From positions 522,269-586,268 of the forward strand of contig NW_001865051.1 of assembly GCF_000002865.3 (NCBI RefSeq): a stretch of DNA of 64,000 nt, in the 5' to 3' direction. A program made the translations under genes and the position numbers. Shown here in pieces: positions 50,365 to 62,857 of the stretch. Origin of the DNA: Monosiga brevicollis MX1. Taxonomy: Eukaryota; Opisthokonta; Choanoflagellata; Craspedida; Salpingoecidae. The notes beneath the pieces were generated by a model. That model made no database searches. It had not been told where the DNA came from and saw only the letters and a list, made by a program, of their open reading frames with translations. How positions within the stretch are numbered: the first letter of the stretch is position 1; each line of letters starts with the position of its first letter.

Positions 50365-52269
50365 TTAACTCGCCGATTGCAGGCGGTAGATCACGCGCTC
50401 AGTGATTTGCCAGTCGCCATCTGGATAGTGGGAGACATTGCGGGTGCGAGAAAGCACCTGGTCGTTGGGCCCGGGCTGACCCGTAAATTCATCGCTACTA
50501 AACAGACGATGGGCACGTCCAGAGGCTTTGTGCGTCTTTTCTTCAACCTTCTGAACCACCTCTTGTGCGCCATGATGAACGGTGTGAGCAATCTTGGGTG
50601 CCAGAGTCGTCATGGTGAATTGAGTGGGGATCAAAACCCCGGGCACACGCTCCTTGTAGCGAGTCCACAGCTCACCGTATCTGAAACAAGAGTGCAATCC
50701 AAAAGGTATGCTTTTGTGAGCCCTTTGTCTAAAACGTGCAAGAAGCAAGGCGAGGTGTGTCTTGTATCCGGCTGAATAAGGGGTGAAAACATACTTGCTG
50801 GCACACCGAGCCTCGTCACGGTAAATACGATGGGTCAAGAGCACAGTCAGGTACATGAGGTAGTACCAGGGGACCCAGGAGGTAATACCCGCCGGCAGCG
50901 TCCAGAAAAAAGTGAGCAGCAGCTCAAACGTGTAATTGATCTTGCGAGCCGTCCAAAAGCCGTCCACCAGCAGTCGCCGTTTGCCGTCCGAGATAAAGCT
51001 GGCTGGTCGACGACCAAAGCCCAGCCAAGAGATGGTGCCATCGTTCTTGAACTGAGTCTTTTGCAGATCAATGCCGTAATTAATTACCATTGAGGCGATT
51101 CCACAGACGATGCTGAGGTAGGCCACAAAGGGGGTGGATGTTTCGCCAAGCTTGCTGGCCATGGCATACGAAGGTGTCAAATAGACAAGGGGAAGGAAGG
51201 AAATGCACCCATAGGCCAGGTAATAGCCGACGCGATCATGCATGATATCCAGCGTGTGGTAGTAGCCGTGCTCCCACCAGAAGAACTTGAAGAGATATGC
51301 CTGAATAATTTCACAGGGTTGACAAGTGAGAAGTGATTGCGCTGTCTTGGAAAGCAAACATGAGACAGATCAATGGGCGTCAATCGAAGAAGAGAAAACG
51401 CACATGCATGACTGTTGTGTGGGCCAACATGCCCCACGTCATGCCGTCGTTTCGCTTGAAGTTATCCAGAGCAAACAAGGAGGCAAAAATGAGCCACAGC
51501 GTCATGCCCCAGCGGCAGTTGGTCCAATTCTGTTGGCGAGGAAAGCAAGTCGTGTTCGCGTGTGAGCATGCTGGTGTGAGAGCAGCAGGGGCATAGAGTG
51601 CAGCAACGGGAAGTTGACCCTGACCTTGATCTGAAGATTGCGGCCATCGAATGATGGATACAGCTCGAGGCCGGAATAAAATTGTTCGATGATGCCACCC
51701 AACGTCAGTTTGGGGGCCTTGGCCACGGGGCATGTGGGCCAAATACAAGCCCGGGCGTAGAGAAACAGGGCTACCGAAAATCCAATGACGGTGCTGGCGC
51801 GAATCAGATCAGGGTAGACGTCCACAAACAGCACATCACCGGGTTCCACGTTGGCCATGTAGCAAAAGTAGCCAGCCACGACCACAGCCCAGGTGAAGCA
51901 GGACTGGAACGGGCCGAGCTTGGGATGCCGGGCACGCTTGTTGGAGCCGTCTGGCAAGGCTGGTCCAAAATACGGCTTGCAGCGCGCAAGGCGGTCAAAG
52001 ATGATCATGCCAATGACTTGGGAAAGGCCAAAGGCAGCGATGGCACCAACGGCCCAAATTTCAACGGTGAACTGGCGGGCGCGCACATGGGGGTTGGTCA
52101 TTAAGGCCTGAAAGGCAGCCAGGAGATTGCCTCGACGGTGTTCAACGGCTTCCAACAGCAAGGGCATGGAGCCCATGCTCCAGATCATAAGCAAGAGAGG
52201 CAGTGTAGCACTACGCAGGTCGGCCAGGTTCCAGAAGGACGGCCGCGTGTCGGGCTTTGTCGGCGCCAT
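50365..52269 (-). CDS. Sterol reductase, ERG4/ERG24/DHCR7 family
   Basis: About five exons read from MAPTKPDTRPSFWNLADL (ATG 52267-52269) to a TAA at 50365. The protein has many hydrophobic segments, as expected of the polytopic ER family. Family motifs are YPSFDGRNLQIK, the central WWEHGYYHTLDIMHDRVGYY (equivalent to the NADPH-site region of DHCR7), LLVDGFWTARKINYTFELLL, PWYYLMYLTVLLTHR and the near-terminal YRDEARCASKYGELWTRYK. The last motif is the conserved Asp-Glu-x-x-Cys-x-x-Lys-Tyr signature. It reduces a sterol double bond with NADPH. Whether it acts at C7, C14 or C24 cannot be told by eye. The family usually ends soon after this signature, but here about 85 more polar residues follow. 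Confidence 0.85.
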
Positions 52270-53276
52270 CTTGCTGGTAGGCTCGACAAGACAGGCGGTA
52301 CAAAGGCCCAGATGGCGCGATGGGAGCTTGTCGAGAGCAAAGTCGTTGGCTCGTGAGAAAGAGAAAGGCAAGAAGAAGAAGCTGTGTCAGCGGGGCAGAG
52401 CTGGTGAAAAATGGGCAGGGATGGGATCCGTGACAGCATGGCCAAAGTCGGAGGAGCCGTGTGCTCGGCATGTGGGAGCCCGCTCATGACGTGAACTGGC
52501 TTGCCCCTGGCACTAGGTGGATGCAATCATAAGAGGGCGCACTGCACGGCGCGGGCGGGGGCGCTAACGAAAGGCCGAAATGTCCCGAGAGGAGCGGTCG
52601 AGCCTATGATCAGCTCATCACTTGGCATCCAAGGCGTGCGTTGCGTGTGCAACCTCTCGGCATTTGGAGCCCTGGATCAAGTCAGCCGGGGAGCCATTCA
52701 TCAAGCTGGAGGCTTGAGCCCATTGCAAGCCGTGCAATGTTCTAAAGCAGCGACCACACGACTCACAGCCAATCATTACAGCACACCAATACGTCACGAA
52801 GTGTAGACCTGTGGCAATGTCATGTCCGAGTACAGGTGTGAGCCAGCCATCACCACCGTCCGTCCGTCCCGTCAGCAACAAGTTCCCAGGCACTTGATTG
52901 CACGTGTAAGACAATTTCTTGTCAGTATTTGTCAGCATGTCAGACGCTATCGGCGTTTTCGATTTTATTTCGGACGGGTGTTGACGTGCTCTCTTAAGTT
53001 GAACGCTTCACACACACACACACACACTCACACTTACACACACACACACACACGCATTTGGCGCCACGAGACGAGAGACGGCGGGACCAGAGGGCAGACG
53101 TGAGGCTGGCTGGCTGGCTGAGGTGAAGACGAAGCGGGTGGGCAGGCGCAACAAGAATAACAACAAGTGACTGGAGGCCCGTTGACGCCGCGTGCAGTCC
53201 ATTCTGAGGCTTTTCCTTCTTTGTGTTTGAGTTCTCGCTTGAGGGTTTGAATTATTTTTCTTTCAGGCGGGTCAAA
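52270..53276. promoter_or_regulatory. Divergent intergenic region with CA repeat
   Basis: About 1 kb separates the sterol reductase start (-) and the RPP38-like start (+). It includes a CA repeat at about 53011-53053. No gene was recognised. Both promoters must lie here. Confidence 0.45.
53011..53053. repeat. (CA)n microsatellite
   Basis: An interrupted CA repeat lies about 225 bases upstream of the RPP38-like start. Confidence 0.92.
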
Positions 53277-54462
53277 ATGGCGGCCGGCGGTCAGAAGGCG
53301 CCCAAGCCATCGGCCCAGAAAAAGACTGTGTCCCCTGGCAAGACTGTCGCAGCAGCAGGAGCTGCCCCTTCGAAAAAGGCAAACAACAAAACGAATGGCA
53401 AGAGCAAGGATCGGTAGGTACAGCTTGCGGCCCGTCACTCCTACGCACATGCGGTGGCATCCTCTCGCAACACACGGACTCATGACGCTGTATTTTGACA
53501 CACCAGGGGAACAAAACCGTACTTGAGTGAACCTTACAGGATGCAGGACGTAGCCGTACCCACCAATGAACAGTGGGCGCACATCAAGGCCGTGGTGGCA
53601 GAGACGTTGCAACCGATCGCCGACGCGAAAGCGCATCGCCGTGCCGAGCGTAATCTGGCGCGCCGTGGTCGCTTCCCAACTCGCCGCCAGCTTCGCGCCG
53701 CCCAATCAGCAAAAGATGCTGCGGCCGATGCACCAACTTCTCGTACGCAGCCTCCCCCTTTCCTTTACAAGGTTCAAGCCGCACAGGCCTCACTCACCTT
53801 CTCATTCACTTCCTCGCTCTTCGCTTTGCAGCGACGGATGGCCCGCCTTCCAAGCGAAAGAAGGAGGAGCCTCACACAACTCCTCAAGAAAAAACGACGG
53901 CCAAACAAAAGTCTGCTGATTCACCCAACTTGATGCAGGGCTTAGCCCTCGGCATCAACCATGTGGCACGCGCAATCGTGTCCCAACAAGCTGTTTTGGT
54001 TCTTGTCGAACGCAATACCCAGCCCTTTGCACTCGTGCAACACCTGCCCGAGCTCTGCCAGCGCCATGAGGTTCCCTTGTGCTTGGCCAACGGTGTGGAA
54101 GACTTGCTCCGACCTTTGCTTCAGTGTCGCTGCAAGGCACTAGCTTTTCTCAAGTCCAGTGAGATGGAGCAGGAAACGGCCACCACCGCCATTGCCAAAC
54201 TGTTGCCCTTGGTGCCCGTGCCTGACCTCCCTTGGCTTGCGGACCAAGCCTATCAGCCCCTCCAAGTAAGCTGGCCCTACCCGGGAATACATTGCTTTGG
54301 TTTGCTATGTTTTGACACGCGACCTTGTGTTTGTTTTTTGTTTGTTTGTTTGTTTTTTGTCCTGGACAGGTGACCCATGTGCTGCGGGTGCCCAAAGATC
54401 AGCAGCCACATCGACGCAAGGGTCAGCTTGCACAGCAAGCGGCCCTGCAGAGCACGAAATGA
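53277..54462 (+). CDS. RPP38/POP3-like RNase P/MRP protein, L7Ae fold
   Basis: Four exons read from MAAGGQKAPKPSAQKK (ATG 53277) to LAQQAALQSTK with TGA at 54460-54462. The N-terminal third is Lys/Ala-rich and disordered, followed by a basic helix with KAHRRAERNLARRGRF, and then a second disordered basic part. Residues near 53935-54250 form an L7Ae/L30e-like domain: GLALGINHVARAIVSQQAV, LVLVERNTQP, LPELCQRHEVPLCLANG and CKALAFLKS. It ends VPVPDLPWL, which is the order seen in human RPP38 (GINEVTRALE ... VLALAF ... VPWL). RPP38 binds K-turn RNA in RNase P and RNase MRP, acting in tRNA and rRNA processing in the nucleolus. The acceptor before the L7Ae exon (about 53831) is a best guess. Confidence 0.78.
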
Positions 54463-54916
54463 CCCCTTCCTTGTCCATTCTGCAAAGCCATTAGAGGCAG
54501 CAACGCAGAAGCAGACAAGCCCGTTAATGGAGAATGTTTAATTGACCACATGGCCGTGACGGTGAAGCAAAACTGCATGAATGGGCAGTCGTGATGCTGG
54601 AGAGAAAGACAATGAGAAAGAAAAAGGAAGGAAACGTGGAGAGACAAGTCTCAACATTCAAATGGCTCAACAACAGCAATGTGATGCCCATATCAACGGC
54701 TTGGCCGTCTTATAGTCCACTTTGAAGGAACAGCAGGGTCATCCATCAGAGTGCACAACCAAACCCACGGCAAGTATTACAGCATGCCGAAAGGGGTTGG
54801 TTTGCAAAGCATAAACACGAGGACACGAGATTCCCTCAACAACGATTAAAACATTCAAGTGCTCGACCAGGCAAGCTGGCAAGCGCGTTTATGCGCCAAG
54901 TCCCTAGCGCGCCAAG
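54463..54916. other. Convergent spacer
   Basis: This stretch lies between the RPP38-like stop and the GINS1 stop. No gene was recognised; it should hold both 3' UTRs. Confidence 0.5.
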
Positions 54917-56184
54917 TCATACGACATGTTCTAAGCGACCTTGTCGAATCAAGAGCTCGGCGTCTGCTCGGCGCATGAGATGCTGGGTGCCCTTGATCAG
55001 ATTCACAGTCTGGCCGTCTCCGAAATCCACCTCGCCAATCGTATCCAGCACCCGGACCGTGATGGTGGCTTCTTTGGGGGGTTTGAGTGTCTATGCACAG
55101 CAGGGCCATGCCGCCCCCGCCATGCAGATGAGAAATCGAAAGATTCGTGCCAATGGACCGGTGCGCCACAGAACGATTGCGCGCTTACCGTGGTCAGATC
55201 CAGGTCTTCGTAAGCATTGGTGTAGGAACCTAGCACTCGATTATACTGATTTGCAAAGTTGCGCTAACCCGTTTCGAGCCACAAGCAGAGCGTTTTGGTA
55301 CATCAGAGCGTGTGTTGGCCGTGAGTGCGCTATTTGCCAGCAAAGTTGGTCCAGGCCGAAAGATGCAGCAAACCTCGCTCTCGCTGCAAAGTGGCCTGAT
55401 ATGCGTCGGCAATGCTGCCCCTAGAGTCCAGCGCAGGTCCTGTAGCTTGTGAGCCCGATTATACCTACCCATGCCCGATGCCAAGACGAACACACATGCC
55501 AGGTCACAGCTGAGCATACAACCAATCCACCCGGCACTTGCTGCGAGGCATGGCAGCAAAAGCGGATGAAACGAACAAGTAGGCGAGAACGCAGCGCTTG
55601 TGTCGTTGCAAGACAGCAAAGTGAACGGTAATGTTGCACGAGATTCGAGGGTCTGCCAAAAACTCGTCGGTGGGATTACCATCCTCGTCCTTTGAAAAGC
55701 GTCTTTGGGGGGCACAAAGCGGGATGGCAGATGATAAGATTGCAAAAAGAAGCATGGTTGTGTGAGCAAACGCAACTTGTAGAGTTTGACGTACTCTACC
55801 ATCGCACGCGCGCTGCGCTCTAGCTTGCGCATCTCGCCGACGATTTCCTTAATGCGATCCTCCTGTCAACAACGGCATGGCTCTTCGTGATGAGGTTGCT
55901 GCATACCTTCCATTTGTACAGGCCAGGTGAAGCGCAAAGGATGAAGGAGAATGCTTGCACCGGGTTCTGCCGGTGTGCGCAGAAGGACCCACATTGTAAA
56001 ACGGCAGGGTGTGCTCAGCGGCGCGAACGAGCTCACGAACGAGCTCCACCGACGCGGAGGCACGTAGATCAATGTCCTTAATTTCTGCCAAGACATGATC
56101 TGTCATGGTCTCTGCCTGACTGGCACCGGGGGTACCCAAGTCACCCCCGGTGGCGTCGCTTCGCGCATCAGCATTGTCGGCCAT
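54917..56184 (-). CDS. GINS1: GINS complex subunit 1 (Psf1)
   Basis: About six exons read from MADNADARSDATGG (ATG 56182-56184) to LEHVV with TGA at 54917-54919. Helical A-domain pieces include LVRELVRAAEHTLPFYN and EDRIKEIVGEMRKLERSA, then FAVLQRHKRCVLAYL, the segment equivalent to RNRRCLLAYLYNR of Psf1. LRWTLGAALPTHIRPLCSES and NFANQYNRVLGSYTNAYEDL follow, matching LRWEFGSVLP and WFNNYKRSL of the human protein. The C-terminal B-domain is LKPPKEATITVRVLDTIGE, DFGDGQTVNL and LLIRQGRLEHVV, nearly identical in pattern to human Psf1. GINS joins Cdc45 and Mcm2-7 to form the CMG replicative helicase in the nucleus. Relative to the human protein, the N-terminus has a short acidic extension. Confidence 0.9.
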
Positions 56185-57235
56185 CTCAAGCGTTGACGCG
56201 AATGGGCGTCATGAGCCCACAAGGCAAAGACGGTCGTTCGGCGCAGCACCACCCTCTCTCTCTGTCTCTCTCTGTCTCTCTCTGTCTCTCTCTGTCTCTC
56301 TCTGTCTCTCTCTGTCTCTCTCTGTCTCTCTCTGTCTCTCTCTGTCTCTCTCTCTCTTATCTCTTTTTGTGTTTGTAACGGTTAGTTTGAAACTGCTGTC
56401 TGGTTCTCTTTCTTTCTTGTTCTTCTTCTGGTTTTTCTTCTTTTTTTTCCGAGTTGTCTTTCGTTTCTCTGGTTTGATGCGCTGTATTTCTCGTTCTTTT
56501 TCTAGAGAGGTCTCGACAACTCGGTGTGGACGCGGCCAAAGGGTGGTGTGCTGGGACTGAGCAAGGAGAAGCCGGAAAAGGGTGGCTGGGCGTGCGGAGA
56601 TAAGATCAAAATGGGTAGATTGGCTCCAATCAGGGCCATACTATGAGACGAAAGAGCAATGAACCCCCCACACATAGGGATGCTTGCTGTTAAGATGCAC
56701 TGCCAACTCCTTGCAAGCACTGAGAGCTAAGCAATGCAACCATGGCATACCGACACGACAACATTCCCTCCAGCGGCGAACTGAACGGCGTCGGCCGGAG
56801 GAACGAGGAAGAAACCCTCCGCTGAAAAACAAACGGGAGACCTTCCCCGACCCTCCTTCGAGCCAGTCCATTTCACCTCAACACCACAAACTCTCTGATA
56901 CAAAGAACGATTTAAACAAACGCACAGACCAACACTCATACAAAACACCAGCATGACACCTCAGGACACCATGGCGAACAACGTCACTGACTCCGATCGA
57001 GAGCAATAACTTGAGTGCAGGGCACGTCGGCAGGCCAGGCATAGAGACTAGAGAAAAGCAAGTGACTCGCAGGAGCACAATAGCCAACAGAACCAAAATC
57101 AAATTTCAAAAGGGGGGAGAGAGAACAAGGCAAACAAAGACTCGACGACCGACGCGCAGCACGGCGACGAGGCAGACGGGGCCATCTAGGCAACATGGCC
57201 CAGGTAGCACGGGAACAGCAGGCCGGGGTGGGCCC
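56185..57235. other. Intergenic region between GINS1 and TEAD with 10-base repeat
   Basis: Both flanking genes are on the minus strand, so this holds the TEAD 3' UTR and the GINS1 promoter. It contains a 10-base CT-rich tandem repeat close to the GINS1 start. No gene was recognised. Confidence 0.45.
56255..56355. repeat. TCTGTCTCTC 10-base tandem array
   Basis: About ten copies of the 10-base unit occur, beginning about 70 bases upstream of the GINS1 start codon. Confidence 0.93.
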
Positions 57236-58932
57236 TTAGGTCGTGTAGCGCCGCATGAACATGTCATCATCGGTATCAACCAATTTGTACACGTGATGGC
57301 CACAACCGAGACCGGGCTTGGCGACCTCAAACACGCATGCAAAACTGAAGAGGACCTCGCCCGTGGATTGGTTGCGAACGGTTTGCGTGACGTGGAAATT
57401 TTCCAGCACCTTGTTCATCATGTCAATGTCGTCCAGTGCGCGCAGCCGCTGAGCAAACGTAGCCATGTACTCACACAGCGGGGATCGATTCATGGCGTAG
57501 ACGTAGCGGCTCTGGTCATGAATGGGTTCCTCCACATGAATTTTCTCCACCACCTGAGTGTGCGAGCGAACAGCCATGGTCCAAACATGCCGGGCGTGGC
57601 CATAGGTGTGAGGACGAACATGAATCGTGGTACAAGCCGTATGATGCGAATGGCGAGGCATGGAAGAGCGGAGCAACCAGCACTAAGACAAGGTGGATTT
57701 CAAAGCATACCGGTTTTCCGAGCTGTATTGCGCACATGGAGATCTCGACCACCATGCATTCAAGGCTTTCGAAGCGGCAGGTCAGGCCAAAGAAAGAGCG
57801 ATCGTTGATGCCATGCCCGGGTGTCTCGGTATCCGCCATCGCGTGCATGGTTTGATTCGGATCAAACGTCATGTCGACCCAAAATTTCACCAAGAAAAAG
57901 GCTTCAGGTGGGCCCTGGAGATAGGCTTCGTGGAGGCGGGGGAACTTGTCGGCGATTTGCGAAAGCTCGATGCACTCCATTTGCGGATCCGCAAAGTGGT
58001 ACGAGCCCGTGAGCTCAACAAAGTTGTGTGACCCCGCACCCATGGGGTAGTCTACAAAGGCGTGAAAATAGTCCAAGGCCAAGCGCAAGCTGGATGGGCA
58101 TGGGGACGAGGGAAGCACAATCCCGCATGAGTCAAATGGCTGGTGGGCGTATGCAAGGGACGGGGCGAATCAGCGGGTGGCCCAAAAAAAAACAGCCACG
58201 AGTATAGACACACCGTGCAATGCCGTTATAGGTACGTGATTGCCAGGCGTTCTGTTGAGCGGCCGATGCGCCGTGCTGGGCGTAGCTATCGGTGCCACTG
58301 TAGGTCATCATGCGACCGTGGTGGGCACTCTCCGTCTCGCTTCGTTCGCGGCTTGAGGGAGAAATGGTGCTGCTGACAATCTCGGCCGAGGAAAGTCCGC
58401 TGAGAGTGTGCGCTAACTGCTGGGCCGCCGCCGGGTTTTCTTTGAGCTTGGTCTGAAGCTCGCGTTGCTTTTTGCGCGCCAGCACTTGAATGTGACTCGA
58501 GACTTGTTTGCGGCTGCGTGTCTTGCCCGTTTTGAGTTTGATGTAGCGTGCAATTAGCTCGTTGCGCCCTACAGAATCCGGGTCGATGCAAAAGAGTAAG
58601 ATACAAGAACGGAGCTGAAGGGGCCAAGGGAAGATGGGAGCTGGCGCGCGTGTGCACCCTCCCTTGCGTCTCAAAGAGTGTCGCGTCTGTTTTGCCAGAA
58701 AGCAAGGGGGAGATGGAGACGCACCGTACATCTTGCCCTCTTCGGACAGGATGATTTTACGACGACCACAGGGGGGGTAAATCTGCAACGCCTCCGCAAA
58801 GGCCTGTTCAATGTCAGGAGACCATATACCGTCGCCATCATCCAGGGGAATGGCCTTCATGGCACTACTTGAGCTGGTGACTGGGGTGGTATTGGTTCCA
58901 GGTGCCATGGCGGTGTTGGCAGTCACATCCAT
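57236..58932 (-). CDS. TEAD/Scalloped transcription factor
   Basis: Four exons (58725-58932, 58214-58568, about 57710-58139, 57236 to about 57556) give a full TEAD. After a short N-terminal region, the TEA/ATTS DNA-binding domain reads [51 protein letters not shown] and [18 protein letters not shown], almost identical to animal TEADs. The C-terminal co-activator (Yorkie/YAP)-binding domain has [79 protein letters not shown] and [11 protein letters not shown]. TEADs are the nuclear output of Hippo signalling. The phase of the intron between exons 2 and 3 does not close with the obvious GTGTGT donor, so that border is uncertain. The start Met is the first in frame after a Pro/Ser-rich open stretch. 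Confidence 0.92.
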
Positions 58933-59938
58933 TGTGGGCTGGTCAATCGGCGCAGGCGAGTCGAGCTCGTCGTGCGGCTTGGAGGGTACAGGGGAGGAAT
59001 GCCGGCCACCTGGCCTAAACGGGGCCGGGAGTGGCGGCGAAGGGGTGACCAGGTGATGTATAGATAAAGGGAAGTAGGGATAAGATTGTTTCGACGACGT
59101 CAAGCCCGGGGCAGGTTTGGTGGGTTGATGCGGAGAAAGGATGTGGACCGATGCGCGGCAGCAAGCGAGACTCGACGGGCTGCCCTCGGCCGTGGATCGA
59201 ATAGCTGGACAACAGGGAAAGAAAGAGAAAGCGTTTCGAGGGCACCAAGCCACAACAGCGCGAGCCAGAGCCGAAGCGGCACTGCAAGCTGATGCAGATC
59301 GGCAGGCTCTTTCAGGAGGAGGCGGGCGCAGCCAGGGGCCCAAGCAAACAAAAATCGAGAGGGACAGAAAATAAGCAAGACTAACCCCCAACGACAGGAT
59401 CAGCCCAGGTGTGGCCGCTGCATGCCACAACAGTGCAAAGGAATGTCGGCGTCGGATCAAAAAACCTGACCACTATCAGTTGGACCGGTTTTTTTTTAAA
59501 TCCCTTTTCCCGCATAAGGAGAGTTGTCTTTCAAGCATTGTTATCCCATTCTTACAACGGTTGAACCGTTTTTTCAAAAACCTTCAAGAGGAGGCAAGAG
59601 GATCAAGCAGCACGCTGACCACTGCCAGGTGTAACCACTAGGACCATAAAAGCGAGCGCGCGCGGACACTGCAACTGGAGCGGACGCCCTTGCCAGACGA
59701 GCGCAGATTTGCATGCATGCATATAGTGGATGTCATATGGTAGCAACTGCAGACTGCGGACCGAACACTTGCGACACAAGCAAAGTAGACGAACCGCACT
59801 GCGTTTCGAGCATCGGGGCCCGGGAAGGAAGCGCAGCGTTCTGGTGATCCAAAGGCAAAGCTGTGGTGTGGAGAGGGACCTTTGGACCTTGCACCCTTGC
59901 ACCCTTGGCCTCTTACAGAGGGAGAAGAACGACAAACA
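58933..59938. promoter_or_regulatory. Divergent intergenic region, TEAD / BTB-kelch
   Basis: About 1 kb lies between the two starts. The TEAD reading frame stays open upstream to about 59460 with Pro/Ser-rich coding potential but no further Met near its start, so part of it may be 5' UTR. No other gene was recognised. Confidence 0.45.
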
Positions 59939-62857
59939 ATGTCAGCCCAGACCCTCCGTCGATCGACACCACGACAACATTGGGTGTGGTCGCGGCTGGC
60001 CAGTATGTTCAACAAGTGGCTGATCCCTGCGCGGCTCGTTGTTGGCTCAGCTTCAGGGTTGGGCCATGGTAGCTTACGCCGTCTTGTGAATCTACACGAC
60101 AGGCTTTTATCATGACCGACAATTCTGCGATGTCACAATTCGCGCCGGCGACCGTGAGGTAGGTCAAGGATACGTGAGGCAAAGCGACCGCAATGATGCT
60201 CGCGCCTGAACGGAGAGATAACGTCCGGTGGGCCGCTCACCTTGATTTTTGTTTCAGTTCCCAGCACATCGGGTTGTTTTGGCAGCAGGTAGCTCCTTCT
60301 TCTCTGCCTTGCTAGCTTCAGACGGACAATGGCACGAGCTTCAGAATGTTGGTTCCTTCTGTTCGAAAGGCCCGCTTCCGTTTGCCAAGCACCGGAGATG
60401 TGTGTGGTCGCATTCAATTCTATACTTGTCCTCTTGATAGAATGTAGTTGAGCTGCACGAGGTGAGCCCTGAGGCTGTAGCCGCGGTGCTCGAATACTTG
60501 TACACCGGCGGGCTCGAGCTGCATGGCGACAATATTCTGGCCATCCTACATGTGGCCAGTGAATTCCACATTCTACCCGTACGTGGCCATCTGCATGCAC
60601 GTCCGAACGCATGCACGCCCACGCACACACAACCTGCCTAGGTTTGACCCTCGCCTTGCTCTTGTGGTCTGCACGGGGACAGCTACTGGACCTATGTACA
60701 ACCTTTCTCGCCCAGAGTATCGATCATCGAAATGTGTCGCAACTTTTCGAAGTGGCCCAGACCTATCGGCTTCCCGCCCTGACCGAGGTGTGGACCCCCA
60801 TTCGCTAACCGAAAGCGCTCCTCTTACACACACGCACAAGCACGTGCGTGCGTGCCCCCGGTCTAGACCATGGCCCGTTTACCTACCGCATCGTATGCCA
60901 CGCTCATGCCTTGCCCTATATTTGCCCCTGCCAGGCTTGCCGCGCGTGTGCGTGCAAGAATTTTGTTCACCTGGTGCAAACGGTCGAGTTTAACGAGGTG
61001 CCGTGCCCTAGACGCTGGCCGCTGATGGCTTGACAGCATGCATCTGACTTGTACCACCATGACCTGGCATGCCATAGGCGTCCTTTGAGTTTCTGCTCTT
61101 TGTACTTGGCCAGCAAAACCTTAACGTGCCATCGGAGATTCTGGTTGTGCAGGCCATTCTCAACTGGCTTGAGGCACAGCTTGTCTCGACACCTGCGGCT
61201 TCAGCGTGTCCAGAAATCGGCGACCGCGCACACCAGCTATTCGCGCACGTGCGCTTTCAATATCTCACCTCTCAGCACCTGGCCACTGTACGATCTGGCC
61301 GGCTCTCTGTAATGAAGCAGCCGCGCCTGCTGACCCTGCGCTGTGGAATGGCAGGTTGCCCACCACCCAGTCTTACAGAAGTTACAGCTGGACATGACCA
61401 TGCTTCATGGGTATGTCGTCTCAAGTCTGTTGTTGGTCTCATTTTTGATGGTTGCATGGATCTGGTGCGAGCTCGGACCTGTTTGGCCTTGCTGTCTGAA
61501 TCCGAGCAAGGTCCCCACGAGCGTCCCCTCAACTTGCTGCTTTGACCATGGGACTGTCAACGTCTGCAGAACGACTTCAGCCCAGCCTCCACGATTGGGT
61601 CAGCTGGAAGGCATGGTCCTGGTCATTGGCGGGTACACCTATTTACATGGCCGGGTCGATCGGTGTGAGTATTTCAATGATGAACAGCAACGCTGGGCTT
61701 TTTTGCCCTTTTGCACCCAATGGCCCCGGTCCTATTTGGCGGCAGCTTGCGTAAACGGCCACGTGTATGCCCTGGGAGGCTATGCGGGACTGCAGAGCCC
61801 AGATTCTAGCCTCGACGCCCTTGATCGTGTGGAGCGATACAGCGTCCTGGACCTCAACTGGACCGAGGCAAGTCGTTCCGATTGGCATGCTGCGCTTGTT
61901 GGTGTTGTTGAGTATTGTTTGCTGTTGTTTGCTTGCTGCTTTCGTGCCTCTTTTAACCCGGCTCGAAGACTGAACTGATACCATCGATTGCTGTCCGGTC
62001 GTGGCATCAGGACGTGCCCATGAAGGTCGCTCGGGCGCGCTTTGGATGTGCTGTGGTCCGTCAACTCCTGTACGTCGTCGGTGGCACCAACCGATCCGAG
62101 ATGCCCGAAACCTCGATGGAGGTCCTGAACACGAAGGCATCAAAAGCGAGGCGTGTGTGGGAACCGCGGTCCCCCTTGCCAGCACCACGGTCCGACCACA
62201 GCGTGGTAGAGCTACGTGGACGTCTCTATGTTATTGGCGGTTACGGTGGACTTGGTCAGACGGAGCCCTCGGATCGTGTTTTCTGCTACGACGTCGAGCG
62301 AGGTCTGTCAAATCGCCATTCGGGTCCGTGTCAGCCTGCTCCCAGATACTGAAGTAGTATCGTTTGATGCGTTTTACGCAGACGTATGGACAGAACGAGC
62401 GCCTTTACGCTTGGCTCGGGCCATGGCTGCCTGTGTCGCCCACGATGACCAGATCTACGTAGTTGGTGGACAGGGTCCAGATCCCTCAGGTGGGTGCCAG
62501 GCCGTGGGCCATCTTCTCTCCAAGTCCTTCAAATGTTGCCCTCCTCTTCTCAATTCATGCGCGTGTTCCTTCGGGTTTGCCTGCACTGCTTGCCTTGTGC
62601 CTCAAACAGTGGCAAGAAGCGTGGAGATTTACAATGTGGATGCGGACCAATGGACGCCGGGCCCGAGCTTGGAGCTGGATCATAGCCAGGGGTCAGCCGT
62701 AGTCATGGGTGGTAAAGTCACGCTGATCGGTGGGTTGCACCAGCACAGTGTCAGCGGTCGGTTCTTGCAACTAGAGGGCACCACTTGGCACAAGTCGCAG
62801 AGCGAAATGGTCTTGCCGCGTCGTGGTGCTGCTGCGACCCTTGTGACCATGGAATAG
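59939..62857 (+). CDS. BTB-BACK-kelch protein (KLHL-like cullin-3 adaptor)
   Basis: About eleven exons are read; exons 1-3 are 59939-60068, 60103-60158 and 60258 onward. The BTB domain has FYHDRQFCDVTIRAGD, FPAHRVVLAAGSSFFSALL and VELHEVSPEAVAAVLEYLY. LFEVAQTYRLPALTE and VPSEILVVQAILNWLEAQL follow as the BACK region. At least five kelch blades end the protein: MVLVIGGYTY, HVYALGGYAGLQ, LLYVVGGTNRSE, RLYVIGGYGGLGQ, QIYVVGGQGPDPS and VTLIGGLHQHSV, most with the double Gly and following Tyr/Trp. The stop TAG is at 62855-62857. Such proteins recruit substrates through kelch blades to cullin-3 ubiquitin ligases. The N-terminal 35 residues before the BTB are basic and unlike typical KLHLs. Some borders between 60960 and 61620 are uncertain. 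Confidence 0.85.

Noticed and set aside
58933-59460. N-terminal extension of TEAD through the open frame to 59460
   Set aside because: The sequence is unlike TEAD N-termini, there is no Met near the domain other than 58932, and it may be 5' UTR.
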